The notes: generated by a model not told the origin, from the sequence alone. Positions 49,757 through 61,237 are shown, numbered from the stretch's first letter. The stretch: 64,000 bases of DNA from Ischnura elegans (GCF_921293095.1 NC_060247.1:49387111-49451110), one strand, 5' to 3'. Numbers and translations: made by a program.

Positions 49757-51551
49757 GATGCAAGCAATGAATCGTGGAAACGGTTAGAAGACAAATTAAC
49801 CAGACTGTATCGGGTGAAACACTACCTTAGTTCATTCTTCCCTTACCTTACCTTAGAAAATTACCACAAATAAAACCGGTCGACGATTAGTTCTACTGAG
49901 TAATCTATGTAGCCTAAAGGGCACCCACCCAGGGCGATAAATAAACAATATACTTAGTTATAGAAAAAGGTTGTACCGGGAGTGGTAGTTATGGTCCACT
50001 CATAGATCTACCCAAATCCCTCACCCACGCATCAATAATTTCACAAGAGAAACCATATTTACACAGGTAGGCCAAATTTTATGGAATTCCAAGACCTCGA
50101 GGTTTCATTTATAAAAAAATATTAAGGCAAAAAATGAGTCAGCTGAAAGCGAGACAAGGAATAACAGATAGGTAATGGTATTAAATTAGTTACAGATTAT
50201 CATTCTCGGGTATCATGCGAAACAATTTCGATAATAGAAAATAAATCTACGAAAATTGACGTCTGTCTTCGCATCTACTGCAGAAGTCTGAGATTCGAAT
50301 AGAATTTTCGTCCATTATTATTTTGACCCCTCTAAACAAGTTTACTACATCAGTGAGATAGTCCAAAAAATTATCTTGAATGAGCATAAGTGAATCCCTT
50401 GGCAAAAGATTATTCGTAAATCGATTGATAAGCGAATCAGATCTAGGGCAGCGATGAGCGGAGATATTTTTCAAAGGACAAGATAACTTGACGAAAGGAC
50501 CTATGCAAGAGCTGGCCTCTGTTCCACTAAGAAAAAACAAAGCTATTAATTTCGTTAATGCATAGATGCACACGTGTAAAACAATTTCTCCTCATTAGAG
50601 TTTAAAAATACTCATTCAAGCTTACTTCGTAAGTTAGATAACAGGGGAAAGATTTATTACGTAGCCTGGAGAACAATGCTTGCTTGCTGATTAAGATCAT
50701 TTGCCTCGAGGGGAAAATTTATTGCAACCGTAAAAATGTTCGGACCTATCAGTATGCGAAACCCAAACTGTATTATAAAAAATCGTTTTCTTACTGTTAC
50801 AAGGACCTTCGAATGTGAACGTGTGAATTTATACGATTCAGCTACGTACCCCGGATTGCATAAAAGATAATGTTTCCAGTTTTTCACGAATAGTAAACAT
50901 TCAAAATGAAAGACGCGATTAGAATTCTACACCAACGAATCGGTGGAAAAATAAATGTATTCGAAAAAAAAACGCCTTGCTCATTTTTGTGGTTTACCTA
51001 CATAAAAGTATCGCGCAAAATAATATTTCGCGTTGATAGTAGACGCAGTGTTATAAATAATAAAATCCTTGGAATAAAATTCTTTCTTAGGAATCAATTA
51101 ACTAAACATGCAGAGAAAAATCTAACGTTTTCATTCCGTGCTCGCATTTGATAAAATACGATCTCATTTTTACTGGCGACATAATAGCATAAAAATGTAA
51201 TAATGATCAATAATTCTCCATAAGGTTCGCAATTTTTATCCCAGTCAGTCTAATTAAGATAGTATTTACATTGAGTTTTAAGGACTTCCATCAAGTCTCA
51301 TTTTTCCTAGAACTAAGAAACATGCCAATGACTTCTCTCTGCCGAGTCCAGAGGTTACACCCACGAGCGATAAATAAATTCAACTCATTCAAGAGAATTT
51401 ACACACATTGGAATCAGAGTCATTAAGAAACCAAAAATACACCAAACTTTCTAGAAACTGCATACTTGCAGCAAAAATTCTAGGGTGACCAATAGGGTTC
51501 ACCATGATAACTTGAAAGAGATCAAGCAATTGCCTGACTGAAGGGAAAGGG

Positions 51552-52480
51552 GCATCATCATTAGTCAACAATCCTAAGATTGGTTTGACGCAGCTCTCCA
51601 TTTCTCTCTCCTATCCGCTAATCTCCTCATAGCTACATATTTATTCTCTTTTACATCCTTTATAACCTGTCCTATATAACTCATTCGGGGCCGTCCCTTG
51701 CCCTTTTTCCCTTCCACTTGTCCTTTAACGATTGTCTTCATCAGACCATCGTGCCTCAAAATGTGGCCAACTAAGTTGTCCCTTCTTCAGCTTAATGTTT
51801 TTAGGAGGCTTCTCTTTTCTCCCACTCTCCTTAGCACTTCCTGGTTACTCACACGGTCAATCCATTTTATCTTCATCATTCTTCAGTAGCACCCGATTTC
51901 GAATGCTTCCACTCTTGACTTCTCTGCTGCTGTCAACGTCCAAGCCTCGCTTCCATAGAGAAACATACCCCATATGTAGCATCTGATGAATTGTTTCCTT
52001 ACTTCTATGCTGGTATTTTCAGCTGTAAGAAGATTCTTCTTTTTGTAGAAAGCCCTCTTCGCCTGCGCTATTCTACTGTGTATTTCTTTCTTGCTCCGTC
52101 CATCGCTGGTAATTCGGTTTCCCAGGTAAGAGAACTCGTTCACCTCTTCAAGCTTATGCTTTCCTAGGTTGATGTTTGTTTTAGCCTCCTCTCTTTTGCT
52201 GCAAACTAATATCTTAGTCTTCTTTTTGTTGATTTTCAGCTGATATCTGGCCATTGTCCTTTCCATGTTTGTCAACGTCTTCTTCAAATCCTTCTCTGTC
52301 TCGGCTATGACTGCTATGTCGTCAGCAAATCGCAGCATACGATTTTTTCCCCCGTGGATATTGACACCTGAATCTTTCTGCTTGATTTCGTTGATGGCTT
52401 TCTCTATGTAAACATTAAAAATTAAGGGGGAAAGCGCACAACCTTGTCTCACCCCTTTTCTTATTCTTGCTTCTGCACCG
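51552..52480 (-). mobile_element. RTE-like non-LTR retrotransposon, 5'-truncated copy C
   Basis: This is the longest copy. The minus strand is open from RIRKGVRQGCALSPLIFNVY (RT block with the RQGC.LSP motif) through FADDIAVIAETEKDL (the catalytic Asp pair intact), KINKKKTKILVCSKREEAKT, ELNEFSYLG-type block and GMFLYGSEAWTLTAAEKS, into the C-terminal GLMKTIVKGQVEGKKGKGRP and REKWRAASNQS. A (GAT)n-like 3' tail lies at 51552-51560. One stop near 51885 breaks the frame. Upstream of about 52480 the reading frame is unrelated sequence, so the copy is truncated before the fingers and endonuclease domains. Confidence 0.9.
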
Positions 52481-52795
52481 TTTGGTCCACATTTGATCAC
52501 AGCTACAGGAAAGGGGCAATGTGCGCAAATATCTGAAGCTGCCGAGAGGTTTTGTATGTATGAATATCCAATATGTAAAATAAATTCATGGTTTGGGGAG
52601 GGGTTATAGCCCTTACTGCGTCTTATCAGGATCCTCCACAGCCCCTGCATCAATTTTAACCACAAAAGATAAGCACCAATTCGCTCACCACAATGTAAGG
52701 CACATTTTGATATTTTTGCCACCATTACTTCTTACCTAGGTATTTTCATTTTATTTTCCTTCTCGAGTTATTCGATCTTGCCCCGATACCATATA

Positions 52796-53748
52796 CAGGG
52801 TGTGTCCTGAAAGTAGTAGGACTCAGTCGAGAACAAAAAATGTATTTCTCATATAGCTACATCGCTACAAAAATCTTCAAAGTAGCCCCCTTGGGCATCG
52901 ACACAACGCTGCCAGCGAGTTTTCCACGCAGCATACGCTTCCTGGAAGTTTGACTCCGGGATGTCCTTTAAAGCGCGCGTCACGGCCTTTTGGAGAGCCT
53001 CCACCGACCCGTGGTGACGCCCTTTCAGATGGGTCTTGAGCTTGGGAAAGAGAAAGAAGTCCGGGGGGGCAATATCCGGGCTTTAGGGTAGGTTTCCACG
53101 CCGTGTTTCGCCAGTTAGTCAACGACAATGAACGCGGTGTGGGCCGGCGCATTGTCATGATGAAGGATCTACGAAGCGGCGATGGCTGGTCGGACGCGGA
53201 AGATGCATTTTCGCAGTCTTTCCAGTACTTGCACGTAAAAAGCTGCATTAACGGTTTGCCCTGGTGGCACAAACTCACTGTGGATGACACCTTTCGAATC
53301 GAAGACGCACATGAGCATGGAATTTTGCTTCGATTTGGACGTGCGAGCTTTTTTGGGTTTCGGCGATGTCGCTGTGTGCCATTCTGCACTTTGCCGCTTC
53401 GTTTCTGGGTCGTATTCAAACGTTGAGCGGTTGTTCTGCTCACGGCACTATCCCCGTAAGCTGCCTTGATGAGTTCATGGGTCTCCTTGCCGATTTTCTC
53501 GAGTTTAACGCAGAATTTCACTGCGTAACGCTGCTCCACTAAACGTTCTATGACGCACCGTGACGAGGTCACTTGACAGAGGTCTGGAAGAAATACGATT
53601 CACACTCCGCAAGAGCTCAGAGCCGACTGCCGCGTGTTCGCAGCGCTTTGTTAGAGTCCCTTCCACCACCTACAACCCAGAAAACTCCCGTCCGACCGTC
53701 CGCGTGTGTGGGAAAAAATCAGTCCTACTACTTTCAGGACACACCTTG
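52796..53748 (-). mobile_element. Internally deleted mariner-family DNA transposon
   Basis: The element is bounded by TA at 52794-52795 and TA at 53749-53750, the target-site duplication of Tc1/mariner elements. The ends are near-perfect inverted repeats of about 28 bp: the left begins CAGGGTGTGTCCTGAAAGTA and the inverted right begins CAAGGTGTGTCCTGAAAGTA. The length is 953 bp, against about 1.3 kb for a complete mariner, because the middle of the transposase gene is missing. It could still be mobilised in trans if a compatible transposase exists elsewhere (inference). Confidence 0.92.
52872..53572 (-). pseudogene. Mariner transposase, deleted and frameshifted
   Basis: The N-terminus is typical of mariner (VEQRYAVKFCVKL, then HELIKAAYGDSAVSRTT), the start of the first helix-turn-helix. 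Immediately after, near 53430, the sequence jumps to material matching the region downstream of the first catalytic Asp (EYDPETKRQSAEWH in another frame), so roughly 130 codons are gone, including the rest of the DNA-binding domain and the first Asp of the DD34D triad. The later part is recognisable by switching frames: VFDSKGVIHSEFVPPGQTVN near 53290-53230, HHDNAPAHTA near 53145, and the C-terminal WQRCVDAQGG equivalent near 52905. At least one stop interrupts it. It encodes no functional enzyme. Confidence 0.88.
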
Positions 53749-53797
53749 TACATATCACACTTCAACAGGCTGCAGTGAGCAAGGAGGTGGTCTGATT

Positions 53798-54077
53798 CAT
53801 ACGCGTATTTAGGGGGGCGGCAGGGGGCACGTGACCCCAAGACGCTTAAAAAATAGACAAAATTTTTGCACCGTTATCATTGCGTTCGTTTCGCTTTGTA
53901 TATTACGCAGCCCCAATCGTTTAATTTCATATTAATAACTTTCACATTAAAATAAAGAGAATATTTCGTACAGCAATTTTTTATCTTGTTTTTAATATTC
54001 TCCAGTATGAGAAGATAGTTTGCCTGTCAGACCCTTGTGCCCCCCCCCCCCAGAAAAAAATCCTGGATTCGCTACTG
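53798..54077. mobile_element. hAT-like MITE-type repeat, degraded, about 280 bp
   Basis: On the minus strand it begins CAGTAGCGAATCCAGGATTT followed by a G-rich run (a C run at 54040-54051 on plus). The other end is CGCGTATTTAGGGGGGCGGC at 53802. This is the same architecture as the MITEs at 36.7 and 56.6 kb, but the inverted ends pair only partly and no clear target duplication remains. It lies 50 bp from the mariner. Confidence 0.5.
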
Positions 54078-54673
54078 GCCTCAAAGCCTTCCGAAATTCT
54101 TAGGAAGATGCAGTCTGACGCGTACCCATCTGAGTGAACACACCAGAAATATACATCGTACGCTCGTACCTCCACCTCAGATGAACAGCCCCCGAAAATT
54201 CTTCTGGCTACGCCGATGTACACCCCTCGTGGGGCCCAGAAAAACAATAATCGTACGTTGACACGTTGGTAAATGCAAGTTATTGATTAAAACAACCAAC
54301 TGTGAGCACGTAAAAAAGATTCAAATATCAACCACACAGAATACTCCATCTAATTCTACAGCTCAACTATTTTTGTGTTGAATTATTTTTCAAATCACCT
54401 TTGCCGTATAGAGGGGAGTGCCGGGGGTTCAAACCCCTTCGAAATGCTTGAGATATAAAAAAGGGTTCATCCTCAAAGTGAGCCACTCCAAACGTACCCT
54501 CCCCTAAAAACTATACTGATACGCTTTCTGGGCGGTTGTACGCTAATGACCTTTAATTATTCGAATTCCATCGGTGTGACATTCTGGAGAGTGATGCAAT
54601 CTTTTCAAAACACTCGTTATCTCGACGGTTTCCCGAACTGACGCAGTGCCAGTAGCTAAGTAAAGAAAATTAG

Positions 54674-54948
54674 ACATTTCAATGAACACTCATAAAATTT
54701 CGAAGAATTCCCTTAATTGTTGAAAAATTTACTCCGTCCTCTCAAATAGCTACTTTCCGTGAAATAAAACATGCAATTTCATGACTGCCAACTCGTGAGT
54801 AAAACTCTCAAACATTTCAATGAACACTCATAAAATTTCGAAGAATTCGCTTAATTGTTGAAATTTTACTCCATCCTCTCAAACAGCTACCTTCCGTGAA
54901 ATAAAACATGCAACATCATGACTGCCAACTCCTGATGTAAAACTCTCC
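54674..54948. repeat. Tandem duplication, two copies of a 138-bp unit
   Basis: ACATTTCAATGAACACTCAT starts at 54674 and again at 54812. The two copies are about nine-tenths identical, with differences such as CCCTTAATT/CGCTTAATT and AATTTCATG/AACATCATG. The unit contains CCGTGAAATAAAACATGCAA and ATGACTGCCAACTC. It appears to be a simple segmental tandem duplication or the remnant of a satellite. Confidence 0.85.
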
Positions 54949-56632
54949 AAATAATTCTCAAGTCAAAGCAGGTGAAAACATTAGCAATGAAGAAGGAGGC
55001 GTGCATTAATAAACATTGAGATACCGATAATTAAGGGATACCACGAGACACGAGGAAGTAAACGGATAAATAAGCAGGGAAGTAATATTATAATATTAAG
55101 GGACGTATAATATTCAGTGTGCTACCTAGAAGACAACATCCTGTTAGATGCCCAAATTGCCCACTCACAGAGGCACAAGGGATTTGCATGGGACAATATG
55201 GCAGGGAAATCTCAATAAGCCACGACCCTGAAATGTATACTAAGCTTACGAAAATGCGATATGAAACGAAATGCTCGGAGAACAAGTAAGGGAGAAAGTG
55301 ACACAACATGCTAAAGTCAATCACTCCCAGAGTTTCATGAATTAATAAATACTAAAAACCAGTTAACTAGTCGCAGATTAATTACATTTATCGTAAGAAT
55401 AGTGGTAGGAAAGTTCTCCTTTCGAATGCTAGGAATGGCAGAAATCTCATTAGTGAACCATTCCAAACAAATAACACAGCCTCACATCTGAACAATCGTC
55501 ATTTCTAGTTAAGCGTATAAAACATTGCCGGAAAATCGAATATATTCTATAGAGCAAGGAGTTCAAAATGCTAATTAGGGGATTATAAAAATTCTTTTAA
55601 ACTCCTTGCAATATCTACTTCCTCCCTTCCAATTTCCACGCATGAGTCGCGACCCAGAAGTATAAAGTTGTATAGAGTCATGAACCTCTACCAGCGCAAA
55701 AGTAGGGAAGACAGGCACGGTACATTCAATGTTTTGTTCTCGATAAATTTCTCTAGAGCATTTATTTTGATGAAGTTGTTGACCACCTCATTTCTTGCCA
55801 TTCCTCTTACACAAGCATACGACAAAAATGTAGCAACTAATCTTTAGGACAAGTGAAAGAAGATACCATCATTCCCATTCCTCAGTCTACAGAATGACGA
55901 CTAAAACGAACTACTTCAATCCGAATTGGGGCAGATTCATTTGTGGCTCCGGTCACCTTCAATCGACTCACAATGAGCGCGTCACAAATTGAGTGTGTCT
56001 CCAACAATGACCCTTTCAACGCATTCCTTTGACGATTGGTCCTCACCCTAACAAGCCACTGATGGCGATCCTTATATGAAAGCGAATTAAAATGTTGAAA
56101 AACCCAGACAGGTCACCGGCGCCGTGTCTCATAAATGTTTTACCATTTTTTGCATATTCGGTCAGTATTTTTAATACTTATGGTATTTGTTTCATATATT
56201 TTTTTCAAATCCACTCATTAACTAAGTACAAAAATGGGAAATCTCGGTAAAAAAGTAACAAAAAAATGGCAAATATGACCTAGTACTTACGCCTGTTTGC
56301 CGAATGGACCTGGACGCAGTAGAAGTTTATGCGATGCATATGCTTAGAAAAATGAGGCAATATAAATCATTGGACATCCTTGATCTCAAGAAAAATTGAA
56401 CTTTCATGAGTAACTATCTATATTTTTACAGTGCATTTGTTAATATTTTTGTCCTAATAACAACATTACAAAATTACGTTGAAAGTTTTTACTACGCACC
56501 TTCGCCGAGCCCATATTTAAATTTGTTTTTAGAATTGCACTATTAACCATGAATAAACGGGGGGAAGGGCGGATTGAAGACGTTTTGGGAGCGTGCGCGT
56601 CTCTACGTATAGGGTGCCTGGATGGCATGCTA

Positions 56633-56853
56633 TAAAGGCGTAGCCACGGGGGGGGTTTACGGGTTACAACCCCCCCCCCCTTTGAGCTTTTAAAAGAGGC
56701 GTCAAAAACGAGTGAGATGGCTTCAATAATAAAACGATAATATGTACCAAAATTTTCTGGGGAGGGGGGGCACACCCTTTGCCTTGCGATGTTTACCACA
56801 CATCCCGAAACCTCCGGTAACCCCCCCAATTCAAAATCCTGGCTATGCCCCTG
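56633..56853. mobile_element. hAT-like MITE, 221 bp, perfect 8-bp target duplication
   Basis: The left end is TAAAGGCGTAGCCA and the inverted right end is CAGGGGCATAGCCA. Perfect direct repeats GCATGCTA flank it at 56625-56632 and 56854-56861. A G-run/C-run pair (56650-56685) folds back near the left end. There is no coding capacity; an ORF crossing it is fortuitous. Confidence 0.85.
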
Positions 56854-56924
56854 GCATGCTATTCCTCTTCAGGAAAGTGGTTCGGCAAGACTCCCACGGA
56901 AAACTATCACTCAGTATGTCAAAC

Positions 56925-57165
56925 TGAGGGTTTGGTTAGTTAGGTGAGGGTAGAGCTCACCCCGACTAAGCTTCAAGCATGTTATAAAAATGCATTCAGG
57001 GAAGGGGGCCAGAGTCTTTCTCTGGGGTACCTCGCACTTCCAGGATTTTTGTTTTAGGCGTGTCCATCAGCTTCACTTGAACCTCAAATCAAACCCAGGA
57101 CATTTTTATGAGAAATCAAATCCGAAACCAACTAAGTTACCTTGCACCCCCCAGAGAAATTATTA
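56925..57165 (-). repeat. Degraded tRNA-derived SINE, family 3
   Basis: On plus it starts GGTTAGTTAGGTGAGGGTAG followed by AGCTCACCCCG, mirroring the 3' end of the 27.7-kb copy. The far end has AATCAAACCCAGGACATTT, a damaged B box read on minus. Confidence 0.5.
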
Positions 57166-57649
57166 GCGAGGAACAATATACATTAAACTTAAAATCCCTT
57201 TTCTGGTGAAAAAAATGTGAATGAGGACTACCATTATTACCAAAGAACCCTACTTTCCATTTTCTAGAGTTATTACATTTTTCAATCACTCCCAGCCCTT
57301 GATCTGCCACTGATGGGACGGATGGTTCATCAAGATTAAGAGGAGTAATTTTTCAATAACAATAAGTGTATTTCATAGAGGATTCATTCATAAAAATAGA
57401 ATAATGATAAAATAAACAAATACTTATTTAATAAATAGAATGACATTCTTGGCTAAAATTACCATGTCAATTGTTCATTGATTTCTTGAAACTAATTTGT
57501 ACAGGTATCAACTAACACACATGAAATGATGACGAGATCAATTAACCTTAAAGTACCATTCAAAAAATGATAGAAATAGAAAAATAAATGGAACTAACCT
57601 ACAATTTGAAATGCTAATGTGATAGAGAAACAAAAAATATGAATACTGA

Positions 57650-57835
57650 AGGGGATGAGGTTGTTGCGGTGGCAAAAGCGTTGGCTTGCCACCCAGTGGG
57701 TCAGGGTTCAAATCCCAGCGATGGCAGAGATCTTTCATAGAATGCCCAATACCTGCTTGAGTGTTGTGTAGAGGACACTTTAAGTACTCCATCTGTCTGA
57801 TAGGGTGCTAGCCATGGTTCCCTTCGCACATTTAT
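57650..57835 (+). repeat. tRNA-derived SINE, family 2
   Basis: GTTGCGGTGGCAAAAGCGTT (A box), CAGTGGGTCAGGGTTCAAAT then CCCAGCGATGG (B box), and a body with GTGTTGTGTAGAGGACACTT and GGGTGCTAGCCATGGTTCCC. Confidence 0.72.
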
Positions 57836-58929
57836 TTTAAGACCATACAAATGGCATGTTTCTTTCTACCATTCCTCCACAGAGCAAATGAGCTAAGTCG
57901 TTGGACACAACCTCCAGATACTAAACCATTACAAGAATACTGAACCACATGATAATATGAAGAACTTAAAACTCAAAGACAAACAAAAAGAGATGTTCAC
58001 TGTGGTTGAAGTAGTCAAACAGTGATGCAACAATTATCTATTACAGGAGCATATTGAGAATCAGAAAAGTAAGATAGCCTATTATGGATGAATAACAAAA
58101 GAGTACACATAAAGAAGGAAGCTTATTGGAATAAGTGGATTTATCATGTGATAATAACATAATAATAATAATATGTACCTATGAAAGATTTAATGATACA
58201 CTTAAAGATTAGTTGATTGAAGCTACTCTTATCAAGAGCTAAAGCTGAAACCATTGAGGCAGCAAATATAACAAAGATGAGGAAAGTCAAAAAGGAAACA
58301 GAAAGAATGGTAGAAAATATAGTTGATAGGAGGATACAAAAACACCAGGAACTTGTAGTGACACTTTAGGGCATCAGGCACAAAATAGTATAAATGCACA
58401 TGAGAGGAATGGGTAATTACTGAGGACTACAAAGGTTGGTACGTTTTTGGGTACCTTTAGGAGGCTTGTGGCGGTCCCAGAAAAACCTCATAGAACAACC
58501 TCATGGAACAGGCTACTCCTAGTTAAGGGAATTTCACCCCTCTCACTCTCTCTCTCTCTCTCGGTATGCCTGGCTGTACGATGTGGGATTGATTGCAGCG
58601 TTAGCACAGCAGTTATCTTAACAATACTAAGACCTAGGTAGTACTCTTTTGACGTTTGAGCGCAACTAATGTCGACACATCGCAATTGTATATTTAAGAC
58701 AGCAATTCTTCAACATTATCAGCATAAAGTAAAAGGAGAAGTTCTGTTAATCATGTATCCACTAATTATACTCAAGCTTTAAACTAAGAATCAATCAATT
58801 TATTAGTCGTTAAATGATATAAATCACAATAGACATCGTCAAAAATAAAATATATATATATATATATTCCATCTCCACGCCACAGTGTGTCATCGTTCTG
58901 TATTTATGTTTCTATCTCTTTGTTTCAAT

Positions 58930-59905
58930 TTCTATTATATGTTATTATGATTGTATATATATATATATTTATAATATACACTTACAAACAATGAAAAGGA
59001 TTACTACATGAAAAACAAAGTAAAGATCACATATTAAAATAATAATTGGCCCATTAGTCACAAAGACCTGTGAAGTCCCCAGACATGTATTCTTCAAAAG
59101 AATATAGGGGTTTCCTACGCAACCATTTCTGGATCGTTTTTTTTTTATTATTAGTGTCTTTTAGTTTCACCTCTCTTGGCAGTATGTTGAATGCCTTAAT
59201 AGCCATGTTTTTAAAACTGTTTTTGGACTTTGACAATCTATAGAAAGGTGTATCAAGGTCTTCTTTATGCCTGGTGTTGTGTGTGTGTACATCAGACCTA
59301 CTAGTCATAATTGTAAGGTTGTCTTTGGCAAATTTTAAAAGCTCAAATATATAAAGAGAATACACAGTCATAATTCCTGACTGGAGGAAAAAAGGCTTGC
59401 AGTGGTCCATATGCTTTAGATTGAAAAGTGACCTTATTGCTTTCTTTTGTAGCAATAGTACCTTATTTGCCTTGGGAGCATTACCCCACAATATAATACC
59501 ATAGCTGATGTGACTTTGAAAGTATGAGTAATATACATTCATCCATACTGCCTTAGATACAATGGGCTTTAATTTTCTAAGAAGGTACAGAACTCTACTT
59601 ATTTTATTGCAAATTTTATCGATGTGGGTATCCCATGACAGCCTCTGGTCTAAGTGAAAGCCCAGGACCTTGACTGACTCTACTTCGTTGTATGTTTCTT
59701 TAAGTGCAAAAGTGTATGTTAAGGTCTTGCTCTTATTCAGGAATAGTTCATTGCCTATGAACCATTCGTTAGCCCAGCTTAACATATTGTAGGCCGTTTG
59801 CCATGCAATGTTGTAATCTTTGCTGGAAGTGATTAATGTAGTGTCGTCCGCGTATAAAATGGGAGCTATTCTTAGGTAGTTGGGGAGATCGTTTACATAT
59901 GTATA
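58930..59905 (-). mobile_element. Jockey/CR1-type LINE, reverse transcriptase C-terminal half
   Basis: The frame is open on the minus strand from YVNDLPNYLRIAPILYADDT (about 59905, with an intact YADD catalytic box) through KVLGFHLDQRLSWDTHIDKI, HISYGIILWGNA, KVLLLQKKAIRSLFNL, SRSDVHTHNTRHK and FKNMAIKAFNILP, to the stop at 59054. These are the palm and thumb blocks of jockey/CR1-group elements. The open frame continues right to 60010 but that N-terminal part does not look like RT, so truncation is near 59905. The 3' UTR runs to a (TA)n stretch at about 58954. About 280 intact codons suggest a fairly recent insertion. It has no endonuclease domain. Confidence 0.85.
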
Positions 59906-60492
59906 TATGAATGAAATATAAGTAGAATTAAATAGTTTCAGAAACATTGCAAAAACGTATCCATACTGCCCACTCTCTGAAATGTGATTCAAGTAAGATT
60001 TCATAAGCAACGAACGATATTGAATAAAAGAGGGCTACTTAGGATTAATCATATACGCAATGTGTAATTAGGAACACACCTGATTACTTAAGTTTCATCA
60101 TAGAGGGTGTATATATCAATAAATCAATGCCACATATTCCACTAAACTCTGACAATTACGCCTCCTCCACATAACCCAGAACACAGACGACATATGACAT
60201 TTAACTCGAGAAATATACTTTTTCACTGATAAATATTTAGTATATTGGTTATTTTCAAGGAATGTCAACATATTCTTAAGATGTAATACTATGTCCAACA
60301 CCACATACGTTTAATCAACATTGAGAATAAACATCCATACTATATGAATGTATACGTTTTTCGACGACTGGATACGCAAGACATCCACAAATTATAAATT
60401 ATTAAAATGCAAGACTTGCGTAGGCAAAATTAAAAAGGATTACTTCTAAATAATTCTCCTATAACACAAGTAGACGAATAAGCGGGCCTCAC

Positions 60493-60736
60493 CTTCTCTT
60501 GCCTTATCCTCAGTAGACTTCCTTACAGAGGCAACGAATCCCATGCTATTTATTTTATCCAGCAATTCCTCCATGGTGACAACAGCTGGGTCTAGTTCCA
60601 CAGACGCTTCTTTTTCCGGCAAATTCACTTTGATCGTAAGTACACCGGGAATGACACCCACATGATTTTCAATGCTGTTCACACAGGAATCGCACGTCAT
60701 TCCCTGAATGTCAATAACACCAACACACTTATTCAT
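60493..60736 (-). CDS. ATP7: ATP7 copper-transporting P-type ATPase, coding exon 1 (HMA domain 1)
   Basis: The exon encodes 81 residues from an ATG at 60736. They form one complete heavy-metal-associated domain, with the copper-binding GMTCDSC loop at residues 12-18 (Cys15 and Cys18), the 'NIKVNLPEKEASV'-type central strand region, and the closing 'INSMGF' helix end. An Atx1-like fold starting at residue about 4 is the usual N-terminus of animal ATP7 pumps, which load cuproenzymes in the trans-Golgi and export copper. The exon ends GAA G at 60493 followed by a GTGAGG donor, so the intron is phase 1. The open frame running past the donor is intron read-through. A stand-alone Atx1 chaperone is unlikely because the donor is strong and a phase-matched acidic linker exon lies downstream at 40891. 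The product is partial here: the other HMA domains and the ATPase core are not in the window. Confidence 0.9.
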
Positions 60737-60939
60737 GATTATATTTTTTTAGTCGCTGGCTTTGTAAAGGAAAAGACTTAACACCAACTAATTTGTTGGG
60801 AAACAAAAACACACGGAAAAAGTCACAATGGTCAGCACATCAAAGCAGCAGACACTGTCTTGAGGTAAAAAGGTACGTCATGCCAATGGTACACTTGTAA
60901 TCAAGATAGCATATTAAATGGATAAATCCTTCAGATATT

Positions 60940-61237
60940 CAGAAAATTCATTGATCCCTCGAGCACAATTTTAGGCCGTGTTCCAATCCACCGTAAATGC
61001 GCTCTTGCGCTCTTACCCGCACTTTTGGATCGTCACATTTCGGAAGTGACGTCACGTAGTGCGATTCCAACACGGCGAGTAGACTTGTAGGTGAGGGGGG
61101 GAGAAATTCGCGGCGAAGCGGGGTTGCGCCGCTACCCCGGCCACCGTGGCGTGGCAATCGCGTGACGTCAGGATAACAGCCAATCGGCAACGACTAGCAG
61201 ACAACAGCAAACCGTTTGTAATCGTTTGAATCTAAAC
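60940..61237. promoter_or_regulatory. Putative ATP7 promoter, GC/CpG-rich, possibly bidirectional
   Basis: This is a local GC- and CpG-rich island in AT-rich surroundings, 0.2-0.5 kb upstream of the ATP7 ATG (minus) and directly upstream of the THAP-like ATG at 61238 (plus). It contains two TGACGTCA-type cyclic-AMP-response-like sites (around 61047-61055 and 61162-61170), a CCAAT box (about 61180) and a GGGGGGGAG tract near 61096-61104. No TATA box is obvious. The antisense 80-aa ORF in this segment looks like a by-product of high GC. The promoter assignment is inferred from position and composition; the transcription start is unknown. Confidence 0.5.

Larger units (their letters stand above)
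40892..60492 (-). other. ATP7 intron 1 (about 19.6 kb)
   Basis: The region lies between the GTGAGG donor at 60492 and the TTTGCAG acceptor at 40892. It is filled with transposon relics annotated separately: RTE at 43.8 and 51.6 kb, Penelope at 44.8 kb, a TIR element at 48.2 kb, mariner at 52.8 kb, hAT MITEs, SINEs and a CR1-like RT at 59 kb. The stretches 40.9-42.1, 42.2-43.8, 45.6-46.8, 46.95-47.88, 49.76-51.55, 54.95-56.6, 57.85-58.85 and 59.9-60.49 kb hold only AT-rich sequence with short chance ORFs, apart from a (CT)n microsatellite near 58543-58562 and (TA)n runs near 58850-58868 and 58954-58968. Confidence 0.72.

Noticed and set aside
52506-52725. N-terminal part of the 280-codon ORF as extra RT domain
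   Set aside because: Upstream of RIRKGVRQGC the translation has no RT-like blocks; it is fused flanking sequence, not element coding.
58447-58685. ORFs on both strands around the (CT)n run
   Set aside because: Low-complexity Leu/Ser and Glu/Arg runs come from the microsatellite; there is no protein family signal.
60446-60492. C-terminal extension of the HMA ORF (GEARLFVYLCYRRII)
   Set aside because: It follows a good GTGAGG donor, and the spliced exon 2 continues the protein sensibly, so this is intron read-through.
60948-61190. 80-codon minus ORF upstream of ATP7 as a coding exon
   Set aside because: It lies in the CpG-rich promoter region, has no domain and no in-frame splice link to exon 1.
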